Notes: a model not told the origin generated them from the letters alone. Positions 8,546 to 17,007 are shown, counted from the stretch's first letter. The stretch is 64,000 nucleotides of DNA from JAJYUU01 sp963822955 (GCA_963822955.1 CAWGJS010000002.1:806001-870000), one strand, 5' to 3'. Made by a program: numbers and translations.

Positions 8546-9689
8546 GTGGATGCCAGGGGCCTGGAGACCCTGCTTGCAGTAACTCTGGTGGCCGCGCTGG
8601 CGCCGATAGTGGTCGCGGCGCTACCGGGTCCGAAGATCCCGCAGGTGGTCGTGCTGATCCTAGGCGGCGTCCTGATCGGCCCGCACGGGCTCGGCCTGGC
8701 CAGCAGCGGCAGCATTCAGCTGCTCTCCGATATCGGCCTCGGATTCTTGTTCCTGCTGGCTGGCTACGAGCTCGACCCGGCTCTGTTCCGCGATCAATCC
8801 GGGCGCATGGCCATGATCGGCTGGGCGGTGAGCGCGCGCTGGCCGTCGGCGCGGTGGCCGCGCTCGCGTCCTTCGGCTACGTGCGTGACTTCGTTCCTAT
8901 CGGGCTGGCCCTGACCACGACGGCACTCGGCACACTGCTGCCAATCCTGCACGAGAACGACATGCTGAGCGGCAGGTTCGGACGGTATGTCATGCCGCCG
9001 GCGCAGTTGGCGAGCTATTCCCGATCGTCGCCATCTCGCTGTTCCTCACCAAACGGGACGAGTTCATCGCGATCGGCTCGCTGCTAGCGGTCGCGGCGGC
9101 CGCGGCGCTGCTGACAGCCGCGCCGCGGGTGATCGGCGACCGCCGGCTGGCAGTGGTGGTGAGACAGGGGCAGCGAGCCACCGCGCAGACCACCTTGCGG
9201 TGGGCGATCGTGCTGCTCCTGGTCCTGCTAGTGATCGCGCAGCGGTTCGGGCTCGACGTCGTTCTGGGAGCGATGCTGGCCGGCATGGTGCTGCGCAGCT
9301 GGACTCGCAGGATCGACATGGACGTCGCGCGGTTGGAGCAGAAGCTGGACGCCGTGGGATACGGCATCTTCATCCCGCTGTTCTTCGTCGCTTCCGGCAT
9401 GGCACTCGACATTCGCTCGATCGTGTCCAACCCGGTCCGGCTGCTGGTGTTCGTGGCCTTGCTGCTTGTCCACACCGCCACCACATTGCCGCTGCTGGTC
9501 GCGCTGGCAGAGATCGGTCAGCACGACGGGTTGATGCTGCCCTCGAACGCGGCAGCCATCGTCGGGGCCGGCGTTCTCTCGGTGCTGCTGTTCCTGCCAT
9601 CTCCACGATCCTGCGCGGCACGGGATCCTCCCGGCAGCGGAGCGTCGGCGCTCTCCACCGAGCCGCCGACGACAACGGCGCACGCATAG
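8546..9689 (+). pseudogene. Frameshifted cation:proton antiporter (CPA2/KefB-like)
   Basis: A GTG start at 8546 behind GGGGGAA opens a typical CPA2 antiporter: LLAVTLVAALAPIVVAAL, then IPQVVVLILGGVLIGPHGLGL and FLFLLAGYELDP. The reading frame then breaks three times. Near 8830 coding jumps to ALAVGAVAALASFGYV, near 9005 to GELFPIVAISLFLTKRDEF, and near 9595 the expected LLFPAIS continues one frame over. Each step is a one-base loss; the third is a missing C in a CC run. Between the breaks the protein is well conserved (IAQRFGLDVVLGAMLAGMVLRSW), so the damage is recent or is sequencing error. If the frames are joined the protein is near normal length (about 380 aa). Confidence 0.8.
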
Positions 9690-9727
9690 CGCAGAGCTGC
9701 CCGCGCCGGACCAGGTGGGTTCTGCCG

Positions 9728-10168
9728 TTGTCGAACTCGACCGCGCCCGGGCGTGCCTTCCTGGGTCATGCGCTGGAGGTCATCGGCGCCGTTCTGGGAG
9801 GACGCCGCCGGCTGCTGTTTGTCGCCTTTGCATCGGGCGAGCCGGATCGGTACACGCAGATCATGCACGCGTCCCTGAGCCAGATCGGCGTCCAGGTGGA
9901 CGCTGCCCACGCTGCCGCCGATCCCCGGCGGGCCATCCTGGAGGCTGAAGCAGTATTCGTGGGCGGCGGTAACAGCTTCCGGCTGCTGAGCCTGATGCTG
10001 GCCCTTGACCTCCTCGACGACTTTCGCGCTCGGGTCATGGCCGGCGTGCCTTATCTCGGAGCCAGCGCCGGCGCCAACCTGGCTTGCCCTACCATCCGCG
10101 TGAGATCGGCTGTTCGTATTTCACGGCACAATGGGCGGTACGACCTAGCTCGCACGGACTTATCCTGA
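9728..10168 (+). pseudogene. pepE: Truncated peptidase E (dipeptidase E, family S51)
   Basis: The translated stretch LSNSTAPGRAFLGHALEVI, then AVFVGGGNSFRLLSLM and GVPYLGASAGANLACPTI, follows aspartyl dipeptidase PepE closely, including the nucleophilic Ser in the GASAGA motif. Homology stops right after ACPTI; the remaining 20 or so residues are unrelated and end at 10168. The normal protein is about 230 aa, so the C-terminal third, with the catalytic His, is gone. There is no good start codon: TTG 9728 is the nearest, and the frame is open upstream into the antiporter. It lies against the L,D-transpeptidase promoter, so a deletion probably joined the two. Confidence 0.75.
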
Positions 10169-10226
10169 AGAACGGGCCCATCCGGAAGCGGGCGCCAACG
10201 GCATGGGCCGGAAGGAGAGACCCCCG

Positions 10227-11531
10227 ATGCGCCGCAGGACTGGCCGGCCGGGCAGGCAGCTGAGGTGGCTCGCCAGCGCCGCCGTAGCGGCCGTCGCGCT
10301 CCTCGCGGCGGCGTGCTCGCCCGCGCCAGGTGCGAGCGGACACGGTAGCAGCACTGCGCAGCCAGCGGGCACAACCGGCGCGCACACGGCGGCGAGCGGG
10401 CCGCGCGTGACGATCACGCCGGGGAACGGCGTGCGGGATGCGGATCCGTCCGCCGGCATCACTGTGACGGCGGCTCACGGCACGCTGAAGAGCGTCACCG
10501 TGCGGAGTGCTGACGGTACCGTGCCTGGCAGCCTGAGCAGCCATGGCACGATCTGGCACAGCACCTGGGCACTTGGCGTCTCGCAGTCGTACACGGTGAC
10601 GGCCACCGCGTCGGAGGGCGCGAGCCCTACCGGCACTTCCACTAGTACATTCCGCACGCTTACTCCCAGCCAGACATTCCGCACCGAGATCTTCGAGGGC
10701 GACCACCAGACATATGGCGTCGGCATGCCTGTCATCCTCACGTTCAGCCAGCCGATCACGGACAAGGCAGCCGTCGAGCGGTCGCTCCAGCTGCGCACGT
10801 CGACTCCAGTGGTGGGCGCGTGGTACTGGGATGGTGACCAGACCGTGGACTTCCGGCCGAGGAGCTACTGGCCAGCCGGCACTACGGTGAGTTTCACCGG
10901 GCACCTGGACGGCGTGCAGGGCGCGCCGGGCGTATACGGGACGCACACCCTGACGCAGACGTTCAAGATCGGGGCATCCCTGGTGGCGATCGCGAACACG
11001 CGCACCCACTTCACGAGGATCTACGACAACGGCAGGCTCCGCTACAACTGGCCCATCAGCACCGGCAGGCCCGGGGACGCCACTCCGAACGGCAGCTATC
11101 TCACCATCGAGAAGGCCAATCCCGTGCAGATGACCGGCCCCGGATACAGCCTGTCCGTGCCATGGTCGGTGCGGTTCACCTTCAGCGGCGACTATTACCA
11201 CGACGCCTACTGGTCGGTGGGCGAGCAGGGCTTCGAGAACGTCAGCCACGGCTGCGTCAACCTGTCGCCAGCACACGCTGAGACCTACTACAAGCTCGCC
11301 GTGCCGGGTGACCCGATTACTATCATGGGCAGCCCCAAGGGCGGCACCTGGGACAACGGCTGGACCGAATGGTTCCTGAGCTGGCGTCAGTACCTGCGGG
11401 GCAGCGCGCTGCACGAGGCGGTGCTGGCCGGGCCAGACGGGAGCACGTTCGTCAGCCCCGCATCGCTCCCCGCATCAACGGCAAGCGCGCCGCTGCAGAC
11501 CGCGCCAGCCGGGAACCCGGCCGCCGGCTAG
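10227..11531 (+). CDS. L,D-transpeptidase lipoprotein (Ig-like domain plus YkuD domain)
   Basis: Cross-links peptidoglycan by 3-3 transpeptidation outside the membrane. ATG 10227 is chosen over ATG 10203 because GGAAGGAGAG lies just before it. The 434-aa product has a signal ending in lipobox LLAAAC, Ser/Thr/Gly-rich linkers, a bacterial Ig-like region (about 60-200) and a C-terminal YkuD domain. The YkuD signature is S-H-G-C-V-N-L, with the catalytic Cys near residue 343 and its His two residues earlier. Mycobacterial LdtMt2 has the same order of domains. The C-tail is low complexity (Pro/Ala/Ser). It stands alone between a pseudogene and the convergent polyamine/ACP cluster. Confidence 0.93.
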   Translation: MRRRTGRPGRQLRWLASAAVAAVALLAAACSPAPGASGHGSSTAQPAGTTGAHTAASGPRVTITPGNGVRDADPSAGITVTAAHGTLKSVTVRSADGTVPGSLSSHGTIWHSTWALGVSQSYTVTATASEGASPTGTSTSTFRTLTPSQTFRTEIFEGDHQTYGVGMPVILTFSQPITDKAAVERSLQLRTSTPVVGAWYWDGDQTVDFRPRSYWPAGTTVSFTGHLDGVQGAPGVYGTHTLTQTFKIGASLVAIANTRTHFTRIYDNGRLRYNWPISTGRPGDATPNGSYLTIEKANPVQMTGPGYSLSVPWSVRFTFSGDYYHDAYWSVGEQGFENVSHGCVNLSPAHAETYYKLAVPGDPITIMGSPKGGTWDNGWTEWFLSWRQYLRGSALHEAVLAGPDGSTFVSPASLPASTASAPLQTAPAGNPAAG

Positions 11532-11573
11532 CTGGATACGTTCCCGCGACCCTGGTTTTCGGAGGGTGTACCG

Positions 11574-11858
11574 CTAGCTCGGTTTTCCGGGGGGTGTCCC
11601 CCCGGCTGTTGCGATGAACTCCGCCAGTGTGCCGAGCGTGGCGAGCGCGTCCAGGTTGAGGTCCTCGGCCGCGACGTCGACGCCGTAGCGGCGCTGCACC
11701 TGGCGCAGCAGCAGGGTGCCGGCCAGCGAATCCAGCCCGACTCCGGCCCCGAACAGTGGGGTGTCCACGGTGATCCCGAGCAGTTCATCGCGGCCTGTCA
11801 CCTGCGCCAGGATGACCCGCAGCTCATCGGCCACAGCGTTGACCTGATCGCCGGTCAC
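11574..11858 (-). CDS. Acyl carrier protein
   Basis: The 94-aa protein carries the phosphopantetheine attachment motif G-L-D-S-L near residue 43, within an acidic four-helix ACP fold (VADELRVILAQVTGRDELLG at the start, LGTLAEFIATAG near the end). It is the last gene of the minus-strand run BpsA, GNAT, FkbH-like, ACP, about 30 bp downstream of the FkbH-like gene. Small discrete ACPs beside FkbH proteins usually carry a glyceryl- or hydroxymalonyl-type unit, so I infer it is the carrier for the neighbouring HAD protein rather than the fatty-acid-synthase ACP. The C-terminal codons contain a perfect hairpin. Confidence 0.88.
   Translation of the reverse strand: MTGDQVNAVADELRVILAQVTGRDELLGITVDTPLFGAGVGLDSLAGTLLLRQVQRRYGVDVAAEDLNLDALATLGTLAEFIATAGGTPPGKPS
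11587..11605 (-). terminator. Perfect 8-bp hairpin at end of ACP gene
   Basis: CCGGGGGG and CCCCCCGG pair around a TGT loop, inside the last codons of the ACP gene and 56 bp past the convergent L,D-transpeptidase stop. There is no clear T-run on the plus side; on the minus strand it is followed by AAAACCGAG. It may attenuate or end transcription for either gene. Confidence 0.5.
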
Positions 11859-11888
11859 GCGATGTCCGCTCTCATGCGGTGTCCACTG

Positions 11889-12917
11889 TCATGCGATCGT
11901 GACCCAGTCGGCTAGGGGCGGCAGTTCCCCGGTGAGCGGCCGCACGAAAACCGCGCGGCCGTCAGCTGCCACGCAGCCTGGCTCGGCGCGCAGGCCGGCC
12001 GCGGCAAGCGCGAGCCGCATCGGCACATTGCGGTCGGTGATCACGCACGGGACCTGCAGTTCGACGGCCCCGGAGGCGGCAGCCGACCGGCACAGCCAGG
12101 CCAGCAGCGCGTCAAGCACGCCGCGCCCAAGTGCGCGGCACGACATCATCACCTGCGGGACTGCCGCCTTGCGGCTGCCGTTCCCAGCCACGATCGCAGC
12201 ACCCACCAGGCCGTCGTCGCCGAAATCGTCGGCTAGCGTGACCGTGGCCACCCGGTACTCAGGCGACTCAAGCATGCGGGCGAGCTCGGCCTCGCTCAGC
12301 GGCTCGCCCGCCGAGTTGAGCTGATGGGTACGCACCGAGAGCTCGTGCAGCCGGTCCAAGTCCGCGATCCGAGCCGGAGCGATCGTGACACGCGTGCCGG
12401 CCTGCCGCAGGAAGTCATCGCGAGTGCCGCCGAAAGCGGCCGCGGCCGCCTGCCGACGCCGGCGCTCGGCGTACAACTGACCCCGGCGGCGCGCCTCAGC
12501 GGTGATGACCGGGGGGCTGAACTGCGGCCAGGCAGGAGCTTCGGCGGCATCCTCCGGAGTCAGCACGAGCACCGCTGGCAGCGCAGCAGCCACCTCGGCC
12601 CGCTCCAGCATGTCGTCATCGACGAACGCAACGGCATCCAGCGCCAGGCCGAGGTCTGCGGCAATCCGGCTGATCGCGTCCGCCTTACTCCCCCAGCCGC
12701 ACTCGACCGCGGCGAAGTCGATTCCGGTCACCTGCTGCACGTACTCCGCCGCGGCCGGCGGATTCCGGCTGGCCAGGGCGTGCAGGATGCCGCGCCCGGC
12801 CAGCTCGCGCAGCACCCTGAGCAGGTGCGGGTCGGCACCGGGCAGGTGCTCACCAGACTCCAGGTAGACGCCTGTCAGCAGCGTGTTGTCGATGTCCCAG
12901 ACGACGCACTTGATCAC
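11889..12917 (-). CDS. FkbH-like HAD-IIIC protein with C-terminal GNAT-like domain
   Basis: Starts at GTG 12917, overlapping the upstream GNAT stop as GTGA, giving 342 aa. Residues 4-14 read CVVWDIDNTLL, the HAD nucleophile motif DxD (Asp8, Asp10). LHALASRNPP fits HAD motif II and VAFVDDD motif IV. From about residue 175 it becomes GNAT-like, as in the FkbH family. FkbH enzymes take a 1,3-bisphosphoglycerate-derived unit, dephosphorylate it and load glycerate onto an ACP. The adjacent ACP gene supports that role here. No polyketide synthase is present, so the loaded unit must have another acceptor; the neighbouring polyamine genes suggest an amine. The acceptor is inference. Confidence 0.82.
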   Translation of the reverse strand: MIKCVVWDIDNTLLTGVYLESGEHLPGADPHLLRVLRELAGRGILHALASRNPPAAAEYVQQVTGIDFAAVECGWGSKADAISRIAADLGLALDAVAFVDDDMLERAEVAAALPAVLVLTPEDAAEAPAWPQFSPPVITAEARRRGQLYAERRRRQAAAAAFGGTRDDFLRQAGTRVTIAPARIADLDRLHELSVRTHQLNSAGEPLSEAELARMLESPEYRVATVTLADDFGDDGLVGAAIVAGNGSRKAAVPQVMMSCRALGRGVLDALLAWLCRSAAASGAVELQVPCVITDRNVPMRLALAAAGLRAEPGCVAADGRAVFVRPLTGELPPLADWVTIA

Positions 12918-13384
12918 GCCCTGCGCTCCATGGTCAGATGCGTGGCCGTGAAGCCGAACTTCCGGTAGAGCGTGCGCATGCCCACGTTCTGCGCATGTAC
13001 CTTGCCGGTCAGCTGCCTGAGCCCGCCCTCGTCGGCCGCGGCCAGCACCGCTGCCATGAGCAGCTCGGCGATCAGGCTGCGGTCCGGCACATCCGACACT
13101 GCCAGCGACCTGAAGTTCCCGTACCTCTCGCCGGTCAGCGAGTTGGTCCGGGCGGACAGCCACGCCCAGCCGAGCGGCACGCCCGGCTCTGCCCGCGCCG
13201 CCGCGACCAGGGTAATCTCCCCCGGCTTTCCCAGCGCGCCGCCGACCCGCCTGCGGTGCAGGGCGGGATCGGTGACCGCCTCCTCAGCGAACGAGGTGAC
13301 CGCGATATCGATCTCGTAACCGGCCAGCGCCTCGAGATCGTCCTCGGTGGCCGGCCTGACCAGGTAAGGCACCTCGCCGTTCAC
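12914..13384 (-). CDS. GNAT-family N-acyltransferase
   Basis: GTG 13384 overlaps the stop of the BpsA-like gene (GTGTGA) and gives 156 aa; a longer in-frame extension is only the shadow of that gene. The protein begins YLVRPATEDDLEAL, and continues through VPLGWAWLSARTNS and a hydrophobic strand FRSLAVSDVPDRSLIAELL into KVHAQNVGMRTLYRKFGF, a standard GNAT C-terminus. GNATs move acyl groups from CoA, or sometimes ACP, to amines. Its place between BpsA and the FkbH/ACP pair suggests polyamine N-acylation, either with acetyl-CoA or with the ACP-borne unit. Coupled translation on both sides suggests stoichiometric expression. Confidence 0.8.
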   Translation of the reverse strand: MNGEVPYLVRPATEDDLEALAGYEIDIAVTSFAEEAVTDPALHRRRVGGALGKPGEITLVAAARAEPGVPLGWAWLSARTNSLTGERYGNFRSLAVSDVPDRSLIAELLMAAVLAAADEGGLRQLTGKVHAQNVGMRTLYRKFGFTATHLTMERRA

Positions 13385-14559
13385 ACCTGTGCCGCCCGCT
13401 GCAGCAGCGGCATCGGCCGGAAGACGCTGCAGCCGCACTCGGGACAGCCCGCTGCCTGCAGCGCGGCGATCTGCGGGAAGCGGCTGCCAGGCCCGACCTG
13501 GTGCACGGCCTTGCACTGAGCACAGCGGTATGGCCGACTGGTCACTGACCTGGTGTCGGCCGTGTAGAGCGGACCGTCATAGCCACCTTCAATGAGCGGG
13601 CTGGCACCCTTTGCGGTGCGCAGGTGGTACAGGTTGCTGGTCCCGGCCAGCACGCCTGCGCCCAGATACTCGTTGAATCCCGCCGCCAGCGAACGCAGCA
13701 CCAGGCCCATCTGCGCCATGATCCGCTGCACCGCAAGCGTCTCGTCAGGCCGCCGGGCGCCGAAGGAGAAGAGCAGGTGCCGGCCGGGCTGAGGCGCCAG
13801 TCCGGACACCGCCCGGCTAAGAAAGAGCTCCGCGCCGGCAACTGTGTACGGCGGGTCGGTCATGGCTACGTCGAACGAGCCGGTCAACGATTGCGGCAGC
13901 GGCTGGCGCAGGTCGTGCCGGACGAGTTCGACGGCGACGCCCGTGCCAGCCACCTGACGGCCGATCCAGCTCAGCACGTCGTCGTCGGCGTCAGCCACGG
14001 TGAGGCGCCGGATCATGCCTGGATTGCCAGACCAGGCGGCGAAGCTCGCAATGGCAACCGAGATCAGGTCGTCGTCACCAAGGAGCAGAATGCGCTGCCC
14101 GGCCAGCGCATGTGCCGCGTTCAGCCAGAGCACCCGGCCCAGCTTGGTGGCTACCGTGCAGTGCGTCTGGTCCAGCTCAGCCTTCGCGCCGGGCGCGCCG
14201 TCGGCAGCTTCCTGCAGGGCGGCGGCCAGGTCAGTGAGCTCCGGGGGAATGACGATGCCGCGCCCGTCGCACTCGGAGCACCTGACCTGCAGCCCGGTGG
14301 CCCCGGTGGCGGCGGCGACGGCGGCACGCCCCGCGCCGGTGAACCGCACTGGCCGCTGGGTGTCAACCACGCCACGCTTGCGCAGCTCGTTGCAGGCGGC
14401 CGCGACGATCGGCACCGGCAGCTCGGCCCGCCGGGCGACCTCACGTACCGCAGCAGGCTCGCAGGCCTGGATCGCCGCCAGGATGTCACGGATGCCCGAT
14501 TCGCCCTCAGCCAGGCCCACCGCCATGGCGACCTCGGCCACCACTTGGTCCATATCCAT
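13381..14559 (-). CDS. bpsA: Branched-chain polyamine synthase (BpsA-like aminopropyltransferase)
   Basis: The 392-aa protein matches the N4-bis(aminopropyl)spermidine synthase family. Residues 1-80 form a winged-helix-like region, C94-x2-C97 lies in CSECDGRGIVIP, then ELDQTHCT (128-135), the signature LLLGDDDLISVA (158-169), an acidic loop VADADDD, and TDPPYTV (234-240) in the Rossmann active site. The enzyme adds two aminopropyl groups from decarboxylated AdoMet to one nitrogen of spermidine. An extra C-terminal ribbon with C346/C349 and C372/C375 probably binds zinc. It is first in a coupled operon with GNAT, FkbH-like and ACP genes and is divergent from AdoMet decarboxylase, the source of its donor substrate. 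Confidence 0.85.
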   Translation of the reverse strand: MDMDQVVAEVAMAVGLAEGESGIRDILAAIQACEPAAVREVARRAELPVPIVAAACNELRKRGVVDTQRPVRFTGAGRAAVAAATGATGLQVRCSECDGRGIVIPPELTDLAAALQEAADGAPGAKAELDQTHCTVATKLGRVLWLNAAHALAGQRILLLGDDDLISVAIASFAAWSGNPGMIRRLTVADADDDVLSWIGRQVAGTGVAVELVRHDLRQPLPQSLTGSFDVAMTDPPYTVAGAELFLSRAVSGLAPQPGRHLLFSFGARRPDETLAVQRIMAQMGLVLRSLAAGFNEYLGAGVLAGTSNLYHLRTAKGASPLIEGGYDGPLYTADTRSVTSRPYRCAQCKAVHQVGPGSRFPQIAALQAAGCPECGCSVFRPMPLLQRAAQV

Positions 14560-14652
14560 TGGTATGTCTTCTCACCCCGGTCTACCCGCCCGGGTCTGGC
14601 TGCCCCCGGCGGTCCGGGCTGGCCAGAGGGCCGTAGGGTATCCTCGCACATC

Positions 14653-15060
14653 ATGCCGGGTATGGAAGCGGCCAGCACCTTCACCGACCTGCGGCGGCAG
14701 GAGGCCGGCTCGGCGAAGCGCCTCTACGCTATCGATGCCGCCTGCACGCCGTCCTCGCCGGTTACTGAGCTGCGGGCACTGACCGGATTGGCGGTCGCAG
14801 CCGTCCAGGCGGGCGGCGGCCACGTGCTCGATACCAGCCACGTCATCTTCCCCAATGGCGCTATCACCCTCGTCCTGATCCTGGCCGAGTCGCATCTGAG
14901 CATCCACACCTGGCCCGAGGAGAGCCTGATCGCGATCGACCTCTTCAGTTGCGGCGCGATAGACGGCGAGCGAGTGCTGACTGAACTGAGTGAGGCGCTG
15001 CGCCTGGAGAGCGTGAGCATGACCGTGCTAGAGCGCGGCCTCCGGGATCGCGAGGCCTGA
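14653..15060 (+). CDS. speH: S-adenosylmethionine decarboxylase proenzyme (SpeH type)
   Basis: Makes decarboxylated AdoMet, the aminopropyl donor for polyamine synthesis. The 135-aa proenzyme (ATG 14653; ATG 14662 also possible) contains L-A-E-S-H-L-S-I-H-T-W-P-E, the class 1B signature; cleavage between the Glu and Ser makes the pyruvoyl cofactor. FSCGA, with the conserved Cys, follows as expected. It is transcribed away from the BpsA gene across a 93-bp shared intergenic region. No spermidine synthase (SpeE) or arginine/ornithine decarboxylase is in the window, so its likely partner here is BpsA. Confidence 0.92.
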   Translation: MPGMEAASTFTDLRRQEAGSAKRLYAIDAACTPSSPVTELRALTGLAVAAVQAGGGHVLDTSHVIFPNGAITLVLILAESHLSIHTWPEESLIAIDLFSCGAIDGERVLTELSEALRLESVSMTVLERGLRDREA

Positions 15061-15112
15061 CAGCGGTGGGTCGCGCTAAGTAGCCGGAAGTAACTTTCCG
15101 TACTATCGCGCC

Positions 15113-15582
15113 GTGAGCCACGCCGGCAACGACATCGTCCTTGCACTGGTCGTCATCACCTGCAGAAGACCATGGGCATCATCACCCTGGCCCTGATCGC
15201 GAACGGCACGCTGGACGCGGGCGCGACCACTCCGCTGTGGGTCGTCGTGCTGTGCGCGCTCACGATCGCGGCCGCCACGTATGCCGGCGGCTGGCGCGTC
15301 ATCAGGACCCTGGGCAAGGGGCTGGTGGAGATCGAGCCACCGCAGGGCATGGCCGCTGAATCCTCGTCGGCTGCAGTCATCCTGCTATCCACTCACTTCG
15401 GTTACTCGCTGTCGACGACGCAGGTGGCCACCGGGTCCATCCTCGGCTGCGGGCTCGGCAAGCGGGGCGCGGAGGTCCGCTGGAACCTGGCGGGCCGGAT
15501 GGCAGCCGCCTGGGTGATCACCCTGCCATCCGCGGGCGGCTGGCCGCTAGCTCCACCGCGGCGGCCATCAGACTGGCCGTAA
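15113..15582 (+). pseudogene. Deleted inorganic phosphate permease (PiT family)
   Basis: GTG 15113 starts SHAGNDIVLALVVIT, a PiT-like N-terminus, but after 16 codons the sequence jumps, one frame over, to QKTMGIITLALIANGTL, which belongs to the C-terminal third of PiT transporters. The downstream part continues through GKGLVEIEPPQGMAAE, STHFGYSLSTTQVATGSI and RWNLAGRMAAAWVITLP, then loses homology at about 15540 and stops at 15582. Most of the transporter, over 200 residues, is missing. An internal deletion with frameshift is the simplest reading. It is the middle member of three broken ion transporters in this part of the window. Confidence 0.8.
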
Positions 15583-15642
15583 CTGCCGAAACTCCGCCGA
15601 AGGGTCGTGAATGTTCAGCGGCCTGGCAGGAACATAGGTCCC

Positions 15643-17007
15643 GTGAGCGACCATGAGTTCGACATCGTCGTCATCGGCATGGGACCCGGCGGCGAGCACG
15701 TCGCGGATGAGCTAGCGAGGGCCGGGCTCTCGGTCGCGGGCGTCGAGGACCGGCTGGTCGGCGGGGAGTGCCCCTACTGGGGCTGTGTCCCGTCCAAGAT
15801 GATGATCCGGGCGGCAGACCTCCTGGCCGAAGGACGACGGATTCCCGGCATGGCCGGAGATTCCGTGGTCTCGCCAAACTGGGCCCCGGTCGCCACCCGG
15901 ATCCGCGCCGAAGCCACCGACAACTGGAACGACACGGCCGCGGCCGACCGGTTTACCGACGCCGGGGGCACGTTATTCCGAGGCTACGGCCGGATAACTG
16001 CTCCTGGCCAGGTCACGGTCGGCGCGGCGGTGCTCCGGGTCCGGCGCGGCATGGTGATTAACGTCGGCACCTTCCCCGCTGTCCCGCCGGTCCCCGGCCT
16101 GGCCGGGACGCCGTTCTGGACCAACCGCGAGATCATCGAGTCGCAGGATGTGCCGAATTCGCTCGTGGTGCTGGGCGGCGGTGCGATCGGCGCCGAGCTC
16201 GCTCAGGTCTTTGCCCGGTTCGGCGCCCAGGTCAACGTCGTCGAAGCGCTCAGCCAGCTGCTGCCGCCCGAAGAGCCCGAGTCGGGCGAGCTGATCGCCA
16301 AGGTCTTCGCCGAGGAAGGCATAACTGTCACCACCGGATCGCGGGCGGAGGCCGTCAGCCACGACCGCGGCAGCGGTTTCGCGGTGCGCCTCGCCGACGG
16401 CAGCGAGGTACGCGGAGAGCGCCTGCTGGTCGCTACCGGGCGCACGACGGACCTGGCCGGCCTCGGCGTCGGGGCGATCGGACTGGACGAGGCCGCCCGC
16501 TGGATCGCGGTCGACGAGCATATGCGGGCCGCGCCCGGAGTGTGGGCAATCGGCGACGTGGTCGGCCGCGGTGCCTTCACGCATATGTCGATATATCACG
16601 CCGAGATCGTCATCGACGACATCCTGGGCCGCCCGCACCATCCGGCCGAGTATCACGCAGTGCCGCGGGTCACGTTCACGGACCCGGAGATCGGTTCAGT
16701 CGGGCTGACCGAAGCGCAGGCCAGACAGCAGATCGGCGCGGTCAGCGCGGGATTCAGCCAGATCCCCGCCTCGCCGCGCGGCTGGATCCACAAGGCAGGT
16801 AACTCCGGCTTCATCAAGCTCGTCGCCGACTCCGGCCGGGGCGTCCTCGTCGGTGCCACATCGGCCGGCCCCATGGGCGGCGAGGTGCTCGGCATGCTGA
16901 CGCTAGCGGTGCACGCCGCCATTCCGGTGCGGCGGCTCACCGAGATGATCTACGCGTACCCGACATTCCACCGCGCGGTAGCGGACGCGCTTAGTCAGCT
17001 CGGCTGA
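15643..17007 (+). CDS. FAD-dependent pyridine nucleotide-disulfide oxidoreductase
   Basis: The 454-aa protein from GTG 15643 (AGGAACATAGG upstream) has the FAD motif IGMGPGGEHVA, the redox pair in GGECPYWGCVPSK, an NAD(P) Rossmann motif VVLGGGAIGAELAQ and the second FAD motif VWAIGDVVGRG. This is the lipoamide dehydrogenase/mercuric reductase family. Near the C-terminus the usual H-x-H-P-T-x-x-E reads YAYPTFHRAV, so the general base His and its Glu partner are replaced. That argues against true dihydrolipoyl dehydrogenase activity. No N-terminal heavy-metal domain is present. The substrate is unknown; a quinone or low-molecular-weight disulfide reductase is possible. Confidence 0.85.
   Translation: MSDHEFDIVVIGMGPGGEHVADELARAGLSVAGVEDRLVGGECPYWGCVPSKMMIRAADLLAEGRRIPGMAGDSVVSPNWAPVATRIRAEATDNWNDTAAADRFTDAGGTLFRGYGRITAPGQVTVGAAVLRVRRGMVINVGTFPAVPPVPGLAGTPFWTNREIIESQDVPNSLVVLGGGAIGAELAQVFARFGAQVNVVEALSQLLPPEEPESGELIAKVFAEEGITVTTGSRAEAVSHDRGSGFAVRLADGSEVRGERLLVATGRTTDLAGLGVGAIGLDEAARWIAVDEHMRAAPGVWAIGDVVGRGAFTHMSIYHAEIVIDDILGRPHHPAEYHAVPRVTFTDPEIGSVGLTEAQARQQIGAVSAGFSQIPASPRGWIHKAGNSGFIKLVADSGRGVLVGATSAGPMGGEVLGMLTLAVHAAIPVRRLTEMIYAYPTFHRAVADALSQLG

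Noticed and set aside
10089..11414. 441-codon minus-strand open frame opposite the L,D-transpeptidase
   Set aside because: No domain; the plus strand has signal peptide, lipobox and YkuD catalytic motif.
11574..12917. ACP and FkbH-like genes as part of a polyketide cluster
   Set aside because: No ketosynthase, acyltransferase or peptide synthetase gene anywhere in the window.
13624..14652. Plus-strand frame extending AdoMet decarboxylase upstream by over 300 codons
   Set aside because: It is antisense to BpsA; the decarboxylase family is only about 120-135 aa.
15643..17007. Mercuric reductase
   Set aside because: No MerA N-terminal metal domain, no C-terminal cysteine pair and no mer genes nearby.
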